Below, piece after piece: positions 46,379 to 58,755 of a stretch of DNA of 64,000 bases (positions are counted from its first letter, which is position 1; every line of letters begins with the position of its first letter). A program made the translations under genes and the position numbers. The DNA is from Thermothielavioides terrestris NRRL 8126 (taxonomy: Eukaryota; Ascomycota; Sordariomycetes; Sordariales; Chaetomiaceae): positions 2,093,501 through 2,157,500 of the forward strand of contig NC_016459.1 of NCBI RefSeq assembly GCF_000226115.1, in the 5' to 3' direction. Below the pieces are notes generated by a model, which saw only the letters and a list, made by a program, of their open reading frames with translations, did no database searches and was not told the origin of the DNA.

Positions 46379-48107
46379 ATGATGCTCGCTCACCGGTGCT
46401 CTGCAAGAACGTCCTCTTCGATCTTGCTGGTCTTCGTCCTGGCCATTGTCTTCCTAACCGCGCGCCGAGTTCACAATCCCCGAGCCCCACCACCTCCGCC
46501 AGATCGTGCAACCTGGCGCGATGGCGATATGAGTAAGGCCTGTCCGCAAGACCTTGAATTCTTGCGCACCAAAGACCTGGCCTTGACCCAAAAAATCGTG
46601 TACACCCGCCGCTGCATCCGGCCCGTCCGCGGCGACGTCGATCGCGATGTCGTTGCCAACGTCAGCAGTCCGCTCGTCACCACCAAGACCATCCTGAACC
46701 TGGCTGATGGGTGCTCGAGTGCCGAGCCGCCCCCCTGCGAGCCGCTCTCACTGCATGTCCCGCCCGCGTATCCTAAGCCCGAGCATCAGTATCAGCACCT
46801 CGTCTTCGGCGTGGCGTCCTCATACGGACGCCTCCAAGACGCCCTCCCGACCTTTGCCCACTGGCTCTCGGGCAGCGGCGCTGCACTCATCGTGGTCGTC
46901 GCTGACGCCGACCAACCCGACGCCAACTTCGACCTCGCCGCCCTCGAAGCCGCATACCGCAACCTCTCCATCGACGCAACCGTCATCGCACCCAAGCTCA
47001 AAACCGGCCTGCCACGGAAGGACACGCCCGCCAACGAGCCCCTCCCGTCCCCGGCGCCGGTCGAGCAGCTCCACTTCCTCCTCATCCGCGACATGCTCGA
47101 GTTCGCCACGCCGCAAACGCAGTGGCTCGGCGTCCTCGACGACGACACATTCTTCCCCTCGCTGCACCCGCTGTCCGGCATGCTCCAGCAGCACAACCAC
47201 AGCGCGCCGGTCTGGCTCGGCGCGCTGGCCGACAACCTCGAAAGCATCCGCAAGTGGGGGTACATGTCGTACGGCGGGGCCGGCGTGTTCCTGTCAATGC
47301 CGCTAGCGCGGCAGCTCGCGCCCCACCTGGACTCGTGCATCCGCAAGACGACCATCATCTCGGGCGACGGCATGCTGCGTGACTGCATATACTTGAACAC
47401 GCCGACCAAGCTGACCGTCGTGCCGGAGCTGTACCAGCACGACATGCGCGGCGACCCGGCCGGCTTTTACGAGAGCGGGCGCCGGGTGCTGAGCGTGCAT
47501 CACTGGAAGTCATGTAAGTCAGAAGCACAATCTCCTCTGCTTTAACGATGCATTGTCTCCTTGGCCGCCATGTGTCTCGAGACAGGAGAACTTTTATTCT
47601 TGCCCTCGAAAACCCCCTTTCTGAACACGAAGCAAGCAAACAACAGAGCAAAAAGACCAAAAAAACCGCTGACACTTCCATTCCGCGCCACCTGCAGGGT
47701 ACAACGCGCCCGTCGACAAGATGGCGGCGGTGGTGCGCGTGTGCGGCGACTGCTTCCTGCAGCGCTTCCGGCTGGGCGACGACACGCTGCTGGCCAACGG
47801 GTACAGCGTGAGCGTGTACCGGGCGGGGCTGCTGCCGACGCTGGACCTGGGCCGCATCGAGGGCACGTGGGGCGGGTGGGGTGGTTCCGACTTCGACTTC
47901 GTCTACGCGCCCTTCCGGCCGCCGCTGGCCCCCGAGGACAAGAAGAGCTACCGGCTGGTCGGGGTGGCCGAGGAGCCGGCGGCGACTGTCAACGGAGTCC
48001 CCGCCAAGCTCAGACAGTTCTATGTGCATCGCACCACGACGGAGGAGGAGAAGAAGGGGAAGGACTCGGCCATGGACGAGGTGATTGAGCTCGTTTGGGA
48101 GGGGTAA
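46379..48107 (+). CDS. Fringe/GT31-like type II membrane glycosyltransferase
   Basis: Two exons (46379-47513, 47698-48107), 514 aa. A short cytosolic N-terminus, one membrane segment (SSSILLVFVLAIVFL, residues 13-28) and a Pro-rich stem give a type II Golgi topology. The catalytic region starts near HLVFGVASSYGRLQDALPTF. It contains the DxD-type metal motif in WLGVLDDDTFFPSL, GYMSYGGAGVFLSMPLA and the ISGDGMLRDC block, in the layout of fungal DUF604/Fringe-like GT31 proteins. The joint SVHHWKSWYNAPVDKM crosses the intron. These enzymes usually transfer Gal or GlcNAc-type sugars; the substrate here is unknown. ATG 46379 and 46382 are adjacent. Confidence 0.9.
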
Positions 48108-49067
48108 TAACTAGAGACGGGGTGGGAAGGAATGCTACGTTTTGCAAGGTACTGGCGTGGGACGGCATTGGAAAGGGAAAAATGGTTAAATCAGGAGGGA
48201 TGTTTTGTTCCGGTGTATACAACGGGTTTTTGGTAATGGGATTGGAAAAGGGCGTTCGCGGGAAGGTCAATTTGCGACGGACCACTTGGGTTTTTCTTGT
48301 GTACGATACGTCTTGGAGACAGCAGCAGTGTGAAAGAGGGAACAAGAGACCAGGCGTGCTGGACGGCCACCACCAAGCGAAGGAAAGACGGGGGGACCCA
48401 TCGGCCTTGCCTCATGATCACCACGTCGATCTCCTTACCACGGATATCTACCCCGGGCGTATCACATCATCAAAAGCAAGGAAGATCGCGCACAGTAGGC
48501 GCAGTGAGTCACTGAACGTGCACCAGACCATCACCGCTTTGCATTCCCAACACTGTATACAAAACCACCAAGATCACAAAGCTATAAACAAGGCCACTCT
48601 CCCTGCAACGAAGGCAGGGCAGAGAGAACTAAGCGCTCCGTTCCGAGAGAGAAAGAGAGAGAGGCAAGACAGTTCGGTCTGCCCTCTCGCTGCCCTCTCG
48701 CGAGTGGTCGCGCAGAGAATATTTCCCCCCAAGACACAGCTCCAACAGCCACGCCAGGCGGCACTGTCGAAAATTAAGTAATAGACAATAGCCGAGTCGC
48801 GAGGGACACGGTAAGAGGTGGGCGATAAGAATGAGAGGGTGAAACAAGAAGAAGAAGAAGAAGAAGAAGAAGAAAGCAACGAAAGTCGGACGCCCAGAAG
48901 AATTCATAACGCATACGGTTCAACACCGTCCTTGACCCACAGGGAGGATCAGGGACAAACATCCCAGAGAAAAGCAAATCGCTCGTAACGCCGCCCCGAG
49001 TACTGCCCCGTTTATACCACGTTAGATCCATTCCTCGGTGTTATATACCCAGCCTCAGCGCAGTCAG
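48108..49067. other. Convergent 3' flanks with GAA microsatellite
   Basis: 960 bp between stop codons. It holds an AAG microsatellite (48846-48874) and a GAGA tract near 48646-48664. No ORF recognised. Confidence 0.5.
48846..48874. repeat. (AAG)n microsatellite
   Basis: About nine consecutive AAG units in the intergenic region between the glycosyltransferase and TBC genes. Confidence 0.9.
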
Positions 49068-51357
49068 TCAGGCCTTGCCCGCCTCGCGCACGGCCTTCAT
49101 CCAGCGTTCCTCTTCGTCGCTCCCGCCCACCACACGCGGGCTGTTGCCACCCCCCGGCGCCGTCCCGAGGGCGGTCCGGACCTCGGCGATAGACTTGGTT
49201 CCAAGGAGCGCCATCTCCTTCTGCAGGAGAAGCGCGACTCCAGCGCGGACTAGCAGCGCGTCGCCCTCGAAGACGTAGACGTCCCACAGCCTAGTGGCTG
49301 CGTCCAGGGCGAGGTGGCGCGTGAAGAGGCCGGTGAATACGTCATTAAGATATAGGTCGGGGTCGGGGTCAGGCAAATGCGTCAGATGTTCGTGCAGAAT
49401 GGGGGATTTCTGCGAGAGGTTATGCAGGAGCAGGTTGTATGCTGAGCTCTTGGCGCCGGCATCCGACAGATAGAAGCTGAGCGGCAAAGGGCGGTTCAGC
49501 ACGTTGGCCAGCGCTATGAAGGCGTCCGTGGGTGTCGGGAGATTGAGGAGCAAGAGCGCCGCAATCGTCTGCGCCCGGTTAGCTTCGTCCCTTTCCACTT
49601 GAACCACCAAACCAACTCACATTGCAGCCTGGCACATATCCAATGTCGCTCCGATACATGGCATAGGCCCTCAGGATGTCCACCAAGCTCTGGTGGAGCG
49701 GGCCACCGGGCTGGAAGATGCGCAGATCGGGCCACGTGCGCTCCCGAACGTCCTTGCTGATGGCGCTAAACCACGACAGGGCACGCATATCCTCGGCCCT
49801 CCCGTGTCCCGACTTCGCCTTCGACTCGGCCTCACGCGCGCGGCTCAAGGCTGCCTCATACGACGTCTTGGTGAGCCCGAGCTCGTTGCCAATCGCGCGG
49901 GTCCACACGGCGCCTCGGCTCCGGGGCGCAATCCCGCGCCACCACATGTCCCTGGTCCTGCGCTCGCGGATCGCATCGTTCCAGCGCGGCAGGATGTCTT
50001 GCTCCCAGATCTGCATGATGCTGTCGGCAGCGACGTCGCGACACTCGGACCGGGCTCGTTTGGCAGCTTGTCGGCGGCGATCGGCTTCGAGACTCTGCGC
50101 CATCATCTTCTGGTACTCTTTCAGGTGGCGACGTTCCTCGGCGGGATCCTTGGGCGGAAGCCAGGACGGGCGGGTGCGCGACAGGACCGCCTCCTTCTCT
50201 TTAGAAATCGGCAAGGGATCGATCATGATGTTCGAACGGCGCAGGGGTGGCAACTCTGCCAGCGCTGATTTCACTCTCGGCTTAGCAGTCTCTGGGTCCG
50301 ACGACCTCCTCGCGTTGGGCATGGAGCCGGTGCTCGACCGTTGTTGGATCTTGTGCTCCATCTCCTCCGCGTGTTCCTCCAGCTTCTCCGTCAACGCCTT
50401 AGCCTCGTCATTGAGGGCCGCCAGCGCAGCCGACCAGCTCTTGGCCCTCGCGCTAGTGGGGCTTGAAACGCGGCTGGAAGCAGGGGAGCTGTGCGTGGAC
50501 AGCGCCGAATCTGATTTCCAAGTCGGCGACCGGAGGGATCCTTGGGCGAGCGCTACCGGCGGCGTGCCATTGCCGATGCTTCGTACCCTTTCCTTGGGGG
50601 CACGCTCCGGGGATGGCGCCTTGGATGGAGGCCGGCTGTGGGACCTCTCCGAAGGTGGCCGTGGAGAAATCGGGACGTTATCCAGAATGAGACCGTCCGG
50701 GATCTCGTCTCCGTCGTCTTCGTCACACTCCAGTTCCAGTTCGAGCACCGTCTTCCGCTCTCGATTCGACTGCCAACTGCTCCGTCTCGGCTGCATCACG
50801 ACATTCGGATCTCTCGGAGATAGCGACAGGGACAAGTTCGGGCTCGGACTTCGGTGGCGCATCGACGTGTGCGAACGTTGGCGGCCGAGGCCGCGAACTG
50901 GAAGAGGACTCGTGCATGGCTCGGGCAGGAGTCCCAGGCTAGCGACCCTCCCATTGGTGGTTCGAAGTTGACTTTGCAGGACCGGCAGGCTCGGCCGCGA
51001 CTTGGGGAGGGTGGTAAAGTCGCGCTGCTGGCGATTCCTCGACGAGTCCCGAGTGTACTGAGGCCGGGGACTCGAGGCCGACACGGGCCGCTTCGCTACG
51101 ACTCGTAGCTCGGAGAAGGAGGCACTGTAAGGGTTTGGCGCGGTCTTGAGGTGCTGGTCGGAGAGGGCCCGCGGATCGATCTGTGCATCATCAAGCCCAA
51201 TGTCCTCGAAGTGGTTCACGTCGGCGAGCACACTGCCGTCATCCGAAGGCAGAGAGCTCAGCGAAGACGATTTGGATGACTTTGAGGCCGTCATGCCTGG
51301 CGGGGAGCCCGGCGAAGGCAGAACGACGTCGTGAAGCGGCCGCTCGTAGGTCATCAT
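49068..51357 (-). CDS. TBC (Rab-GAP-like) domain protein, glutamine finger replaced
   Basis: Two exons (49621-51357, 49068-49568, intron 52 bp), 745 aa. TBC domains speed GTP hydrolysis by Rab GTPases. About 390 N-terminal residues are disordered and Ser/Pro-rich. A basic coiled coil follows (RRHLKEYQKMMAQSLEADRR), then the TBC domain with RGIAPRSRGAVWTRAIGN, the arginine-finger region SKDVRERTWPDLRIF and the RSDIGYVPGCNTIAALLLLN block across the splice site. The usual YVQGM is YVPGC here, so the catalytic Gln is Pro; other fungal members of this subgroup, as I recall, share this. The C-terminus is the normal helical TBC end (FTRHLALDAATRLWDVYVFE). The closest known relatives are probably TBC1D12/14-like or Gyp51-like proteins. 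Confidence 0.92.
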
Positions 51358-52568
51358 TTTGGCATGATGCGTGCACACGAAACCCGGCGCCTCGGCGTGT
51401 GCGAGAACTCGAAGGCCCTGCCTCCGGTGGTGCGTCGATCAGATGCGCGGTGTTTGTTGTTGTCTGGATCCGCCTGAACAGAAACGGAGGAGAGATGCGC
51501 GCGGAGCGGCAGTCGATGAGGCAGCAAGTGTTCCGAGAGTGTGGCGCTTGAGGTCGATCGCAGGGTCTGGGGACGATCGAGGGGGGGGATGCGCGGATGC
51601 GCGGCTAGCCCCTGAGAGCGAGTTCCCGAGAGCAAGTGTCTCACAAATGCCGCCGGGTTCCAGGAACAGGGCAACAACTGGACAAAAGGAGACGCGTCGC
51701 GACGGCAAGGAAACGAGCCACACGGAACAATGCAAACAACAAGGGCGTATTATAAACTGTATGGAATAAAGCGATTGAATGTTGCCTGCGCTATCGCCGG
51801 CGTTGCGGCAACTCGGGTGACTGTGTATGCAGGGGCTGGTGAACGAAAGTCGGATCGATGTTGGCGGCGAATATTTTAGTTAGAGCGAATGGACAGGAAT
51901 TAGGCGTCTTTCGGCGACCTAACAACCAGGAGGGCGATAGAAACCGCGAACGAGCGACGGGCCGACCGGGTGACGATCTTATGCGCGGAGAAGAGCGAAA
52001 AGAAAAAGCGTCATGGTGACTTGAGATCAAGATTGCGGGAGTCGAGCAGGAAAATCCCAGCGCAAAAAGAGCAGCAAATGACGGAGGGAGCTAACTCGGA
52101 GGGTTCATGCAGCCAGCGAATGGGCGACCGGGGATGGGCGAGCCGGGATTGGGGGAGGGAAGGCGCGGGGCGGGAAACTCGGAGTGGAGGTCGTCTGCCA
52201 GCCAGTTTGTCAGTGGAGGCACTGCAACTGCTGGACCTATTAAAAGCGGCGGCCGGGACAGGCAGAAAAACGGGCCAAAATCAAGGCACAGCAGGTCGCC
52301 AACGCGGAATTGACAACGGAGTGTGATATCAGAGGAGCAGATCCCGAAAGAGATAACATGCAACGGCGGCACGGAACCAAACTCCTCTCTGGCCTCCATT
52401 CTGCGGGCGCTTCGCCCGGTCGGCCGGCGTCCAAGGTCAAGTTTGGAATTGAGGTAAGCGTTGCCTACTGAACAAGTGTTGATCTCGTTGGTATTTCCGG
52501 TATCTGCGAAGTACGGATACCCGAGATATCACCAGTGTAGGTAACGTAGTAGTCAACTTTTTATTATT

Positions 52569-52644
<76 letters not shown>

Positions 52645-54657
52645 TCTTCTCTTGATGAGGTCGTCCACAACAACCGTGGAGCGCAGGGATCGGTGCAGTA
52701 ACCTTTTTATTGCTTGCAAATGCCCTGTCCTCTCTCTTAGGAACATTACCCAAGCATGAAGAGGAAGAAGAAGGCGACGATGGTATGCATCCACTGTGAT
52801 GGATGGCCCAAAACTCGGGCGAGTTTAACTGTGGACAGCGGGAGTGGTCCAGACTACTGCGTAGGTCCACCGGCCACGATAAACTCCAAATACAGAGTAC
52901 AGCCATTCACGAGGAAACAGGCCAGGGCAATGGGCCAACCGCCAGCATATGTTGATGAAACGGCCCACGACAGCAAAGGAATGGCGTGGCTGCGGGTGCC
53001 ACCTAAGAAACGCGGCCCAGTGCACGTCAGCCTGCATGCCTTTTGGCAATGCCAGCAGACCAAATGCGAGGGAGGACCGCCAATCTGATCTGAGAATAGT
53101 GCAATCTTGCCTGCTTGTTGATGATGTCTCAAGAAAGCTTCTTCGTGGTGGAAATGTTTACTTCTGCTGTTTTTAAATAAAAATTCCAGTTGCGACTAAT
53201 TCCATTGCAACGGGCTGTTTGTTGACCTGATCCAGTTTCAAGGTACGGAGTCCAGAGGATAACCAAGGCACGGAAAATTCCGTGCTAAAAGTTTCTGGAA
53301 GGGGGGAAAGATGGCTTCCCATGCCCAAGCGGCCAGACCACAGGCCAGACAGGGGTGGGAAATGACGAGGGGCCGCCAGCAATCTCGATTGCAGAAGTGC
53401 GGCGGGGCACCGTTTGTTTGGAGTTCAGGCATCCGCTTTGCACTGTCCCCGAGATGACAGACAGTTGAGATCTTCCAGCCTTTGTTTCTCGCTCATCTTC
53501 TCTCGGCTGCGGACGGTCCGTTGATGGTCGTTTGTGGGGGCCGAATCGTGGGCTGTTAACTCTTGTCCAGGCCCTGCTTTCCGGGCTGGTTTGTTTCACC
53601 ACCGGATGAGAGACTGGATGTCCGTCGGTTCCAGACCACCGTCGACTGCAGTGCCCAACCGTGTCGACGATGCCCATACGTAGTTAGTTATACGGAATAC
53701 TCCATATGGAAGAGGTCAAAGGTCTGGCGGGCTCACCTCAACTCGGTGGTGACGCACGCCCATTCAAGCTTTCCCACGAGCCCACCTCTCCGGCTTGGCA
53801 CGGCGCTTCGCGCCAACATGCCATGGTTGCCCACGGCCGTATCCGTTGAGACATCTCTCATCATCGGTTTCCCTGTTCGCTATGCACCGAAAGCTCCAGC
53901 TGACTAGGTGTGACCATGCAAAGGGGAGCCGTTTGAGAATGTCTTTCAGCACAGGCGCTCGGCCGGAAGCCAAACAGGTCTCGCCCACGGCGAACCCAAG
54001 AGCCCGGGAAGCTCCACGTTGGCTGCCTGAGCCTGGGGGAGGGGACTTTGCACGGGGATCGGTGAGAGCTTGGGGCAATTGCGGTGGTGGGCAGTCGCGG
54101 CACCGATGCAGCGGCCTTTCCGTCGGCCAAACTACCCCAATGAACACCGCACGGCCGTGATGTCGAGGTGCTCGAGGCCTGACTGCCCCTCGAACCGCTC
54201 CGAGGTCACACCGTGATGTTGTGCGACCACCGCAGATCGAGATCATGCAATGCCCTGTTGTTGAACCTGAGCAGCACAGGACTTGCTCTCCAGCAGTGGC
54301 TGTGAATATTGGCGGAGGGCGGTTGTCGTTGGTGTTCTGGGTTAGCAGTTGCCTCGTTTGCTGTTCATCCCGAGTATGTGTTTGGCTGTCACGAGCCGCT
54401 GCTTAATCTCTCATTTGGGTCAGGCACCACCCGTTTCTCTCTCCGACCACGCTGGGAAGGAGCACACTTGCCTCTAAACAGACTGCTGGCAGCTTAAATC
54501 GCAACCGCCAACCCACCATCCTCGCCTCTGCTGTTTCTTCCTCCAGCTCAGCCGACACGCCCTACTCACGACTCACGGTGACAGGTACTCCGTTCTTCAG
54601 AATCGTGAATCTTGTCCTAAGGATTCCCTCTTTCCGGCATTGACTCGCCGTTGCAAG
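51358..54657. other. Long divergent intergenic region
   Basis: 3.3 kb between the TBC gene and the CVNH gene. It contains the 73-nt T tract (52571-52643). No ORF has recognisable content; plus 52756-53088 and minus 53764-54246 were examined and dismissed. A CT-rich stretch precedes the CVNH start. Confidence 0.5.
52571..52643. repeat. 73-nt homopolymer T tract
   Basis: 73 consecutive T bases. It may be the poly(A) of a minus-strand retroposed insert or an expanded mononucleotide repeat. No AATAAA is seen just upstream on the minus strand, and no target duplication is obvious. The exact length may be limited by sequencing. Confidence 0.95.
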
Positions 54658-55262
54658 ATGCGCTTCTCCACGCTTTTCTTCCCAGCGGTGGCATCGCTCT
54701 TCGTCACTGCCATGGCTTCTTCCTACGGCAACTTCTCGCGCACCTGTACTGACATCAAGCTCGTCCACACCTTCTTTCTCCGCGCCACCTGCTGCAATTC
54801 GAGCACGGACGGCGTGGAGGCCCAGTCCCACAACGAGCTCATTCTGCCCATGTGCATCGGTATGGACCAAGTGAGCGGCTACATGAAGTGGGAGGTCTAG
54901 TACGTTGCCCTGCTCAGGCTATCCATTTGACGAGGGCGATCCAAGAACCCGTGCTAACGAGCGGGCCTTCTCTGGCCTGCGTGTCAACAGCGGCAAGTTC
55001 TCGAACTTCTGCAAGAACTGCACCATGCTGGAAGCGGCGGGCGGAGCAAAGTACCTGTACACTTGCGCCTGCACGCCACTGATCGGCGATCGCGGCCCCA
55101 TATGGTCTACGCTCAACTTGGGTATGTCCATGCCGCCCGCGTCCGGGCCTGACTTCTGCTGGCTGCTGCTAACTTACATCAGACGACGGCATCAGCAACA
55201 ACATGGGCACGCTCCAGTGTGCTGGGGGCAAGGCTAACATGATTGACCCCAACGAGGATTAG
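54658..55262 (+). CDS. Secreted cyanovirin-N (CVNH) domain protein
   Basis: Three exons (54658-54899, 54991-55121, 55183-55262), 150 aa. CVNH proteins are small fungal lectins, many of which bind mannose glycans. A signal peptide (residues 1-20, FFPAVASLFVTAMA) is followed by two tandem half-repeats. The first runs YGNFSRTCTDIKLVHTFFLR to the ELILPMCIG region. The second runs YGKFSNFCKNCTMLEAAG to the DDGISNNMGTLQCAGG end, which matches the family's DDGI.N..G.L.C signature. Exon 1 reads into a stop within the intron, so the spliced form is needed: donor GTACGT and acceptor CAACAG join TA to C, giving WEVYGKFS. More cysteines (about nine in the mature part) are present than in a minimal CVNH. 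Confidence 0.87.
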
Positions 55263-57195
55263 CTTGGGCTGCTTTGCTCGCTCCTCTACCCTCTCAGGGT
55301 TCGATCTGGCCGCGGCTCCAAGAGGGGATTGTCTGGAGAGGGACTCAAACTGACTGGGTCGTAATGCTTGCGGGCTGGTTGACGTCTGGATTGTATTGCG
55401 GCAGAGGACGCTGATCCCGTCACCAGCAGCAAACGCTCTTTCGATGGGCAGCAAACGGAGCCATATCTTTTATAACACTGGCCGTGCCTATGTGTGGGGG
55501 ATGTTTTTTTTTCGTCACCAAGTTGGCAAGAGAAGAAATGAGGTTATGTTTCAACACAACACCCCATCGCAGTCCTGCACTACAGTAGGGAGTTGAAGGA
55601 GGGCTCACACAAGCAAACCAACCTGGCCTCGATCGTCCCACAACTCCACGACTGTTCGTCGTTGCACGCTGGGAGGTATCGTGAGACCAACCTAACGAGA
55701 TTTCTCGCAGTACACGAGTGTAAGCCGCAAGGAAACGACACCCCATGCCACACAGGCTGCTCCGTTTCTGTTTACATCGCGCTCTCCCTTTTTAGAAACA
55801 GCAGTAGCACATCACATCCGGGTCAGCAGCCAGCACACTCTCCGTTCCTCACGCTGTGCTGAACATCCCTTTAGAAAACAACTACTAGTACATCAACGTC
55901 GGCGAAAATCGAAATAAGACGTTGCGCTGTACACAACTGTAGATGTGTAGCAATTACCTTCTCCTGGCCTGACAATGCACGGGGATGCCAAGACACCCCA
56001 CATCACCACCAGGCTGCGCCCAACCCAACGAAGCAGTCCTCCGTTTCTCAGGTCCCTCAGGTATCTCCGACACTTACAGGACCGGGCAGATGAAGAAACG
56101 AAAGAGATATCTTGGAGAAACCTGGGCTGCTCAGCCATCCATCCCTTCCCCGGGAGGCCCCTCTCGATTCAGCAACCTGCCCGTGGCTCAGCCATGCAAC
56201 ATGCAACACCACCACCATCTGTCATCTGCCTGGCAGTTCCCCGCACTGCACACACGCGAGCACAACCGGATCGGGAAGCTGGTCCTGAGCAAGGAAGAGG
56301 CGAGAGATGGTAAACTGCGGAGAACCTCACCAGGCAACAAGCACAAGTGCCTACATGAGGTAGTGTACGGATGAGTGAAGGTCGGCGGCCAGGCAGCAGA
56401 GCAAAGCAAAGCAAAGCAAAGCCCGTAAAGGAGGATGCATAAGCAGGAAGACTGAGACAGTTGATAACGTTATTCTGCAAATCGGTCCCATAGCCCATCC
56501 AGGCATGCTTCTCCGCTGCCTCGGACCGGGTTTCCAACCCAGGAGCCGCCATCCGACTGTCCCGGCCAGCCCCTCCCTCCCCCGGCAGCACTATCTTGCC
56601 TGCGCCACACCCCTATCGATTCAAACCTGGAAGGATGCAGACTGAGGTCAGGTAGTTTGAACACACCGCCCGCCATTCCACCGGTCTGAACCAGCCTCCT
56701 GGCAGAGAGCAAGCCATCATCACGATAACCACCAACCCGGCAAACCCAGAGCAGGCGAACTCGGCAAAGCGCCCGTGGTCTCATTAAGATGGATGGATGC
56801 ACAGGCACACACAAGTCTATCCGTCTAGTCAACCGCATTCCGCGACGCCGTCGCTCCCTTGGCTCGACCGACACTCAAACGAAACCGAAACTGCAATGCT
56901 CTATTTTGCTTGCCCTGCCTCGAACCAACCAACCGAACCTCGCGCGGACGAGCTTTCTTTTTCCTTCTTTTTTGAGCTCTCAATCCCGCCATCTATGAAC
57001 AATACACCCCGGAGGAGCACAGAGAACCACAGTCGACAGGTAGTGCCAGGTGCAAAGCACGCGGCATTGGTCAGACCGTTCTCCCCGCCAGCTCTACTTC
57101 AGTTATATGACAGGACGAGACACGCAATAACAACCGCCGCGACTACGCATTATATATTTATTGTACAGCCTTCACCGTCGTTGTCGTCGTCGTCG
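55263..57195. other. Convergent 3' flanks, no gene recognised
   Basis: 1.9 kb between the CVNH and desaturase stops. A pentanucleotide AAAGC repeat lies at 56400-56423. Open frames such as plus 55985-56374 have no protein character. Confidence 0.5.
56400..56423. repeat. (AAAGC)n pentanucleotide repeat
   Basis: Four consecutive AGCAA/AAAGC units in the intergenic region. Confidence 0.75.
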
Positions 57196-58755
57196 TCACG
57201 CAACAGGCGGCATCTTGGCGGGCGCTGTGCCGAGGCCGTTGTGGTTGCGGAAGAAGAGGACGCCCTTGCCGCGGCCCTCGGCGCCCTCGGAGGGCTCGAC
57301 CCACTGGCACCAGCGGGCGCTCTTCCACAGGGCCTTGATGAAGCCGACGGGTCCGTCGCGCGTGTCGGAGCGGTAGTGGCGGCCCATGACGGGCTTGATG
57401 GCCTCGGTGGCCTCGTCCGCGTGGTAGAACGGGATCGTGCTGACGTAGTGGTGCAGCACGTGCGTCTCGATGATCCCGTGCAGCAGGTGCCGCCCGATGA
57501 AGCCGAACTCGCGGTCGATCGTGGCCGCCGCGCCGCGCACAAAGTTCCACTCCTCCTCCGTGTAGTGCGGCAGCGACGGGTCCGTGTGCTGCAGGTACGT
57601 GATAGCGACTGTGGCGGGTCAGTGTCTCTCCCATTCTTTTTTCAATGTCATGTGTCCTCTTTTTTCTTCTTTTTCGTCGTTGCCAACAAAAAAGAGAGGA
57701 GAAAGAGTTGGCAACTTACCCAACCAGTGGTTGACCCAGAGATACGGCAAGAAGTACCACACAAACATGTTGGACCAGCCAAACGTCTTGCCGAGGTAGA
57801 TGAGCGCCGAGATGGCAATGGCCAGACCCAAGTCACTCAGCAGGATGTACATCGAATCCCTGTTCTCGTACAGCGGGCTGCGGGGGTCGAAGTGGTTCAC
57901 GCCGCCGCCGAAGCCATTCTTCTTGCCCTTGCCTCGTCCCTCTCTCTGCCTCTCGTGGTTGTCGTGGCCCGTCACGTTGGTCAGGAGGTAGTTCCACCAG
58001 CCGAACAGCTGCTGGCCCAGCAGCTGGAGGAAGGTGACGATGGGGGCCTCCTCGGTCAGCTCCGAAAGTTCGTGCGCGAGGCGGCCGATGCGGGTGGCGT
58101 GCTGCTCCCGGGTGCGCGGGAGGAACACCATGTCGCGCTCCATGTGGCCGGTCGCCTTGTGGTGCTTGCTGTGGCTGAGCTGCCAGCTGAAGTAGGGCAC
58201 CAGCAGGGCCGAGTGCAGGACCCAGCCGACAAAGTTGTTGAGCTTCTGCGACGGCGAGAAGGCGCCGTGGCCGCACTCGTGGGCAAGAACCCAGAGCCCA
58301 GTCCCGAAGAGGCCTTGCAGGAAGGTGTAGACGCCCCAGAGGACCACTCGCAGCGGCTGCGACGGAACGTACTCTGGCGTCACAAACTTGTTCCAGATAT
58401 AGAAGGTCGTGGCGAGGTAGATCATGTCGCGGGCGACGTAGGCCAGGCTGCGGATGGCGGAGCGCTCGTAGCAGTGCTTCGGAATGGCGTCCCGAATCTC
58501 CTTGATGGTGAAGTCGGGGACCTCGAACTCGTTCCCATACGTGTCAATCAGCTTGCCATACTGCTCAGATTTCTTCTGGGGTGCGGCATCCTCGGAAGCC
58601 AGCGAGGACAGCGACGTGGTCGAGGGCGAAGGACGGGGCGAGTCGACAGGAGACACCACAGTGCTGGAGTCCGAGTCGATGGCAGTCGCGGTGAGGTTCC
58701 TGCGCAGGAACGGCTTGTTGGCAGCCGGGAGGCTGGAACCGGTCACAGGAGCCAT
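57196..58755 (-). CDS. fad2: Delta-12 fatty acid desaturase (oleate to linoleate)
   Basis: Two exons (57720-58755, 57196-57608, intron 111 bp), 482 aa. This ER membrane di-iron enzyme inserts the delta-12 double bond. The three histidine boxes are HECGH (159-163), HSKHH (195-199) and HVLHH (395-399). Hydrophobic stretches around YLATTFYIW, VVLWGVYTFLQGLF, WVLHSALLVPYFSW and the pair LGLAIAISALIYLG / MFVWYFLPYLWVNHWL fit the usual four-helix topology. The N-terminal DFTIKEIRDAIPKHCYERS is the conserved FAD2 start block. The C-terminal ETHVLHHYVSTIPFYHADEA points to delta-12 rather than delta-15, though the two can be hard to tell apart by eye. The start is the first ATG after a short upstream frame without a better Met. 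Confidence 0.95.

Noticed and set aside
45630..46382. 250-codon plus frame before the glycosyltransferase
   Set aside because: It includes a CCAACC repeat, has no protein-like hydrophobic pattern or domain, and ends at the true start codon. It is best read as 5' UTR.
52756..53088. Plus frame next to the poly(T) tract, considered as a retroelement remnant
   Set aside because: No reverse transcriptase, endonuclease or gag-like motif is visible.
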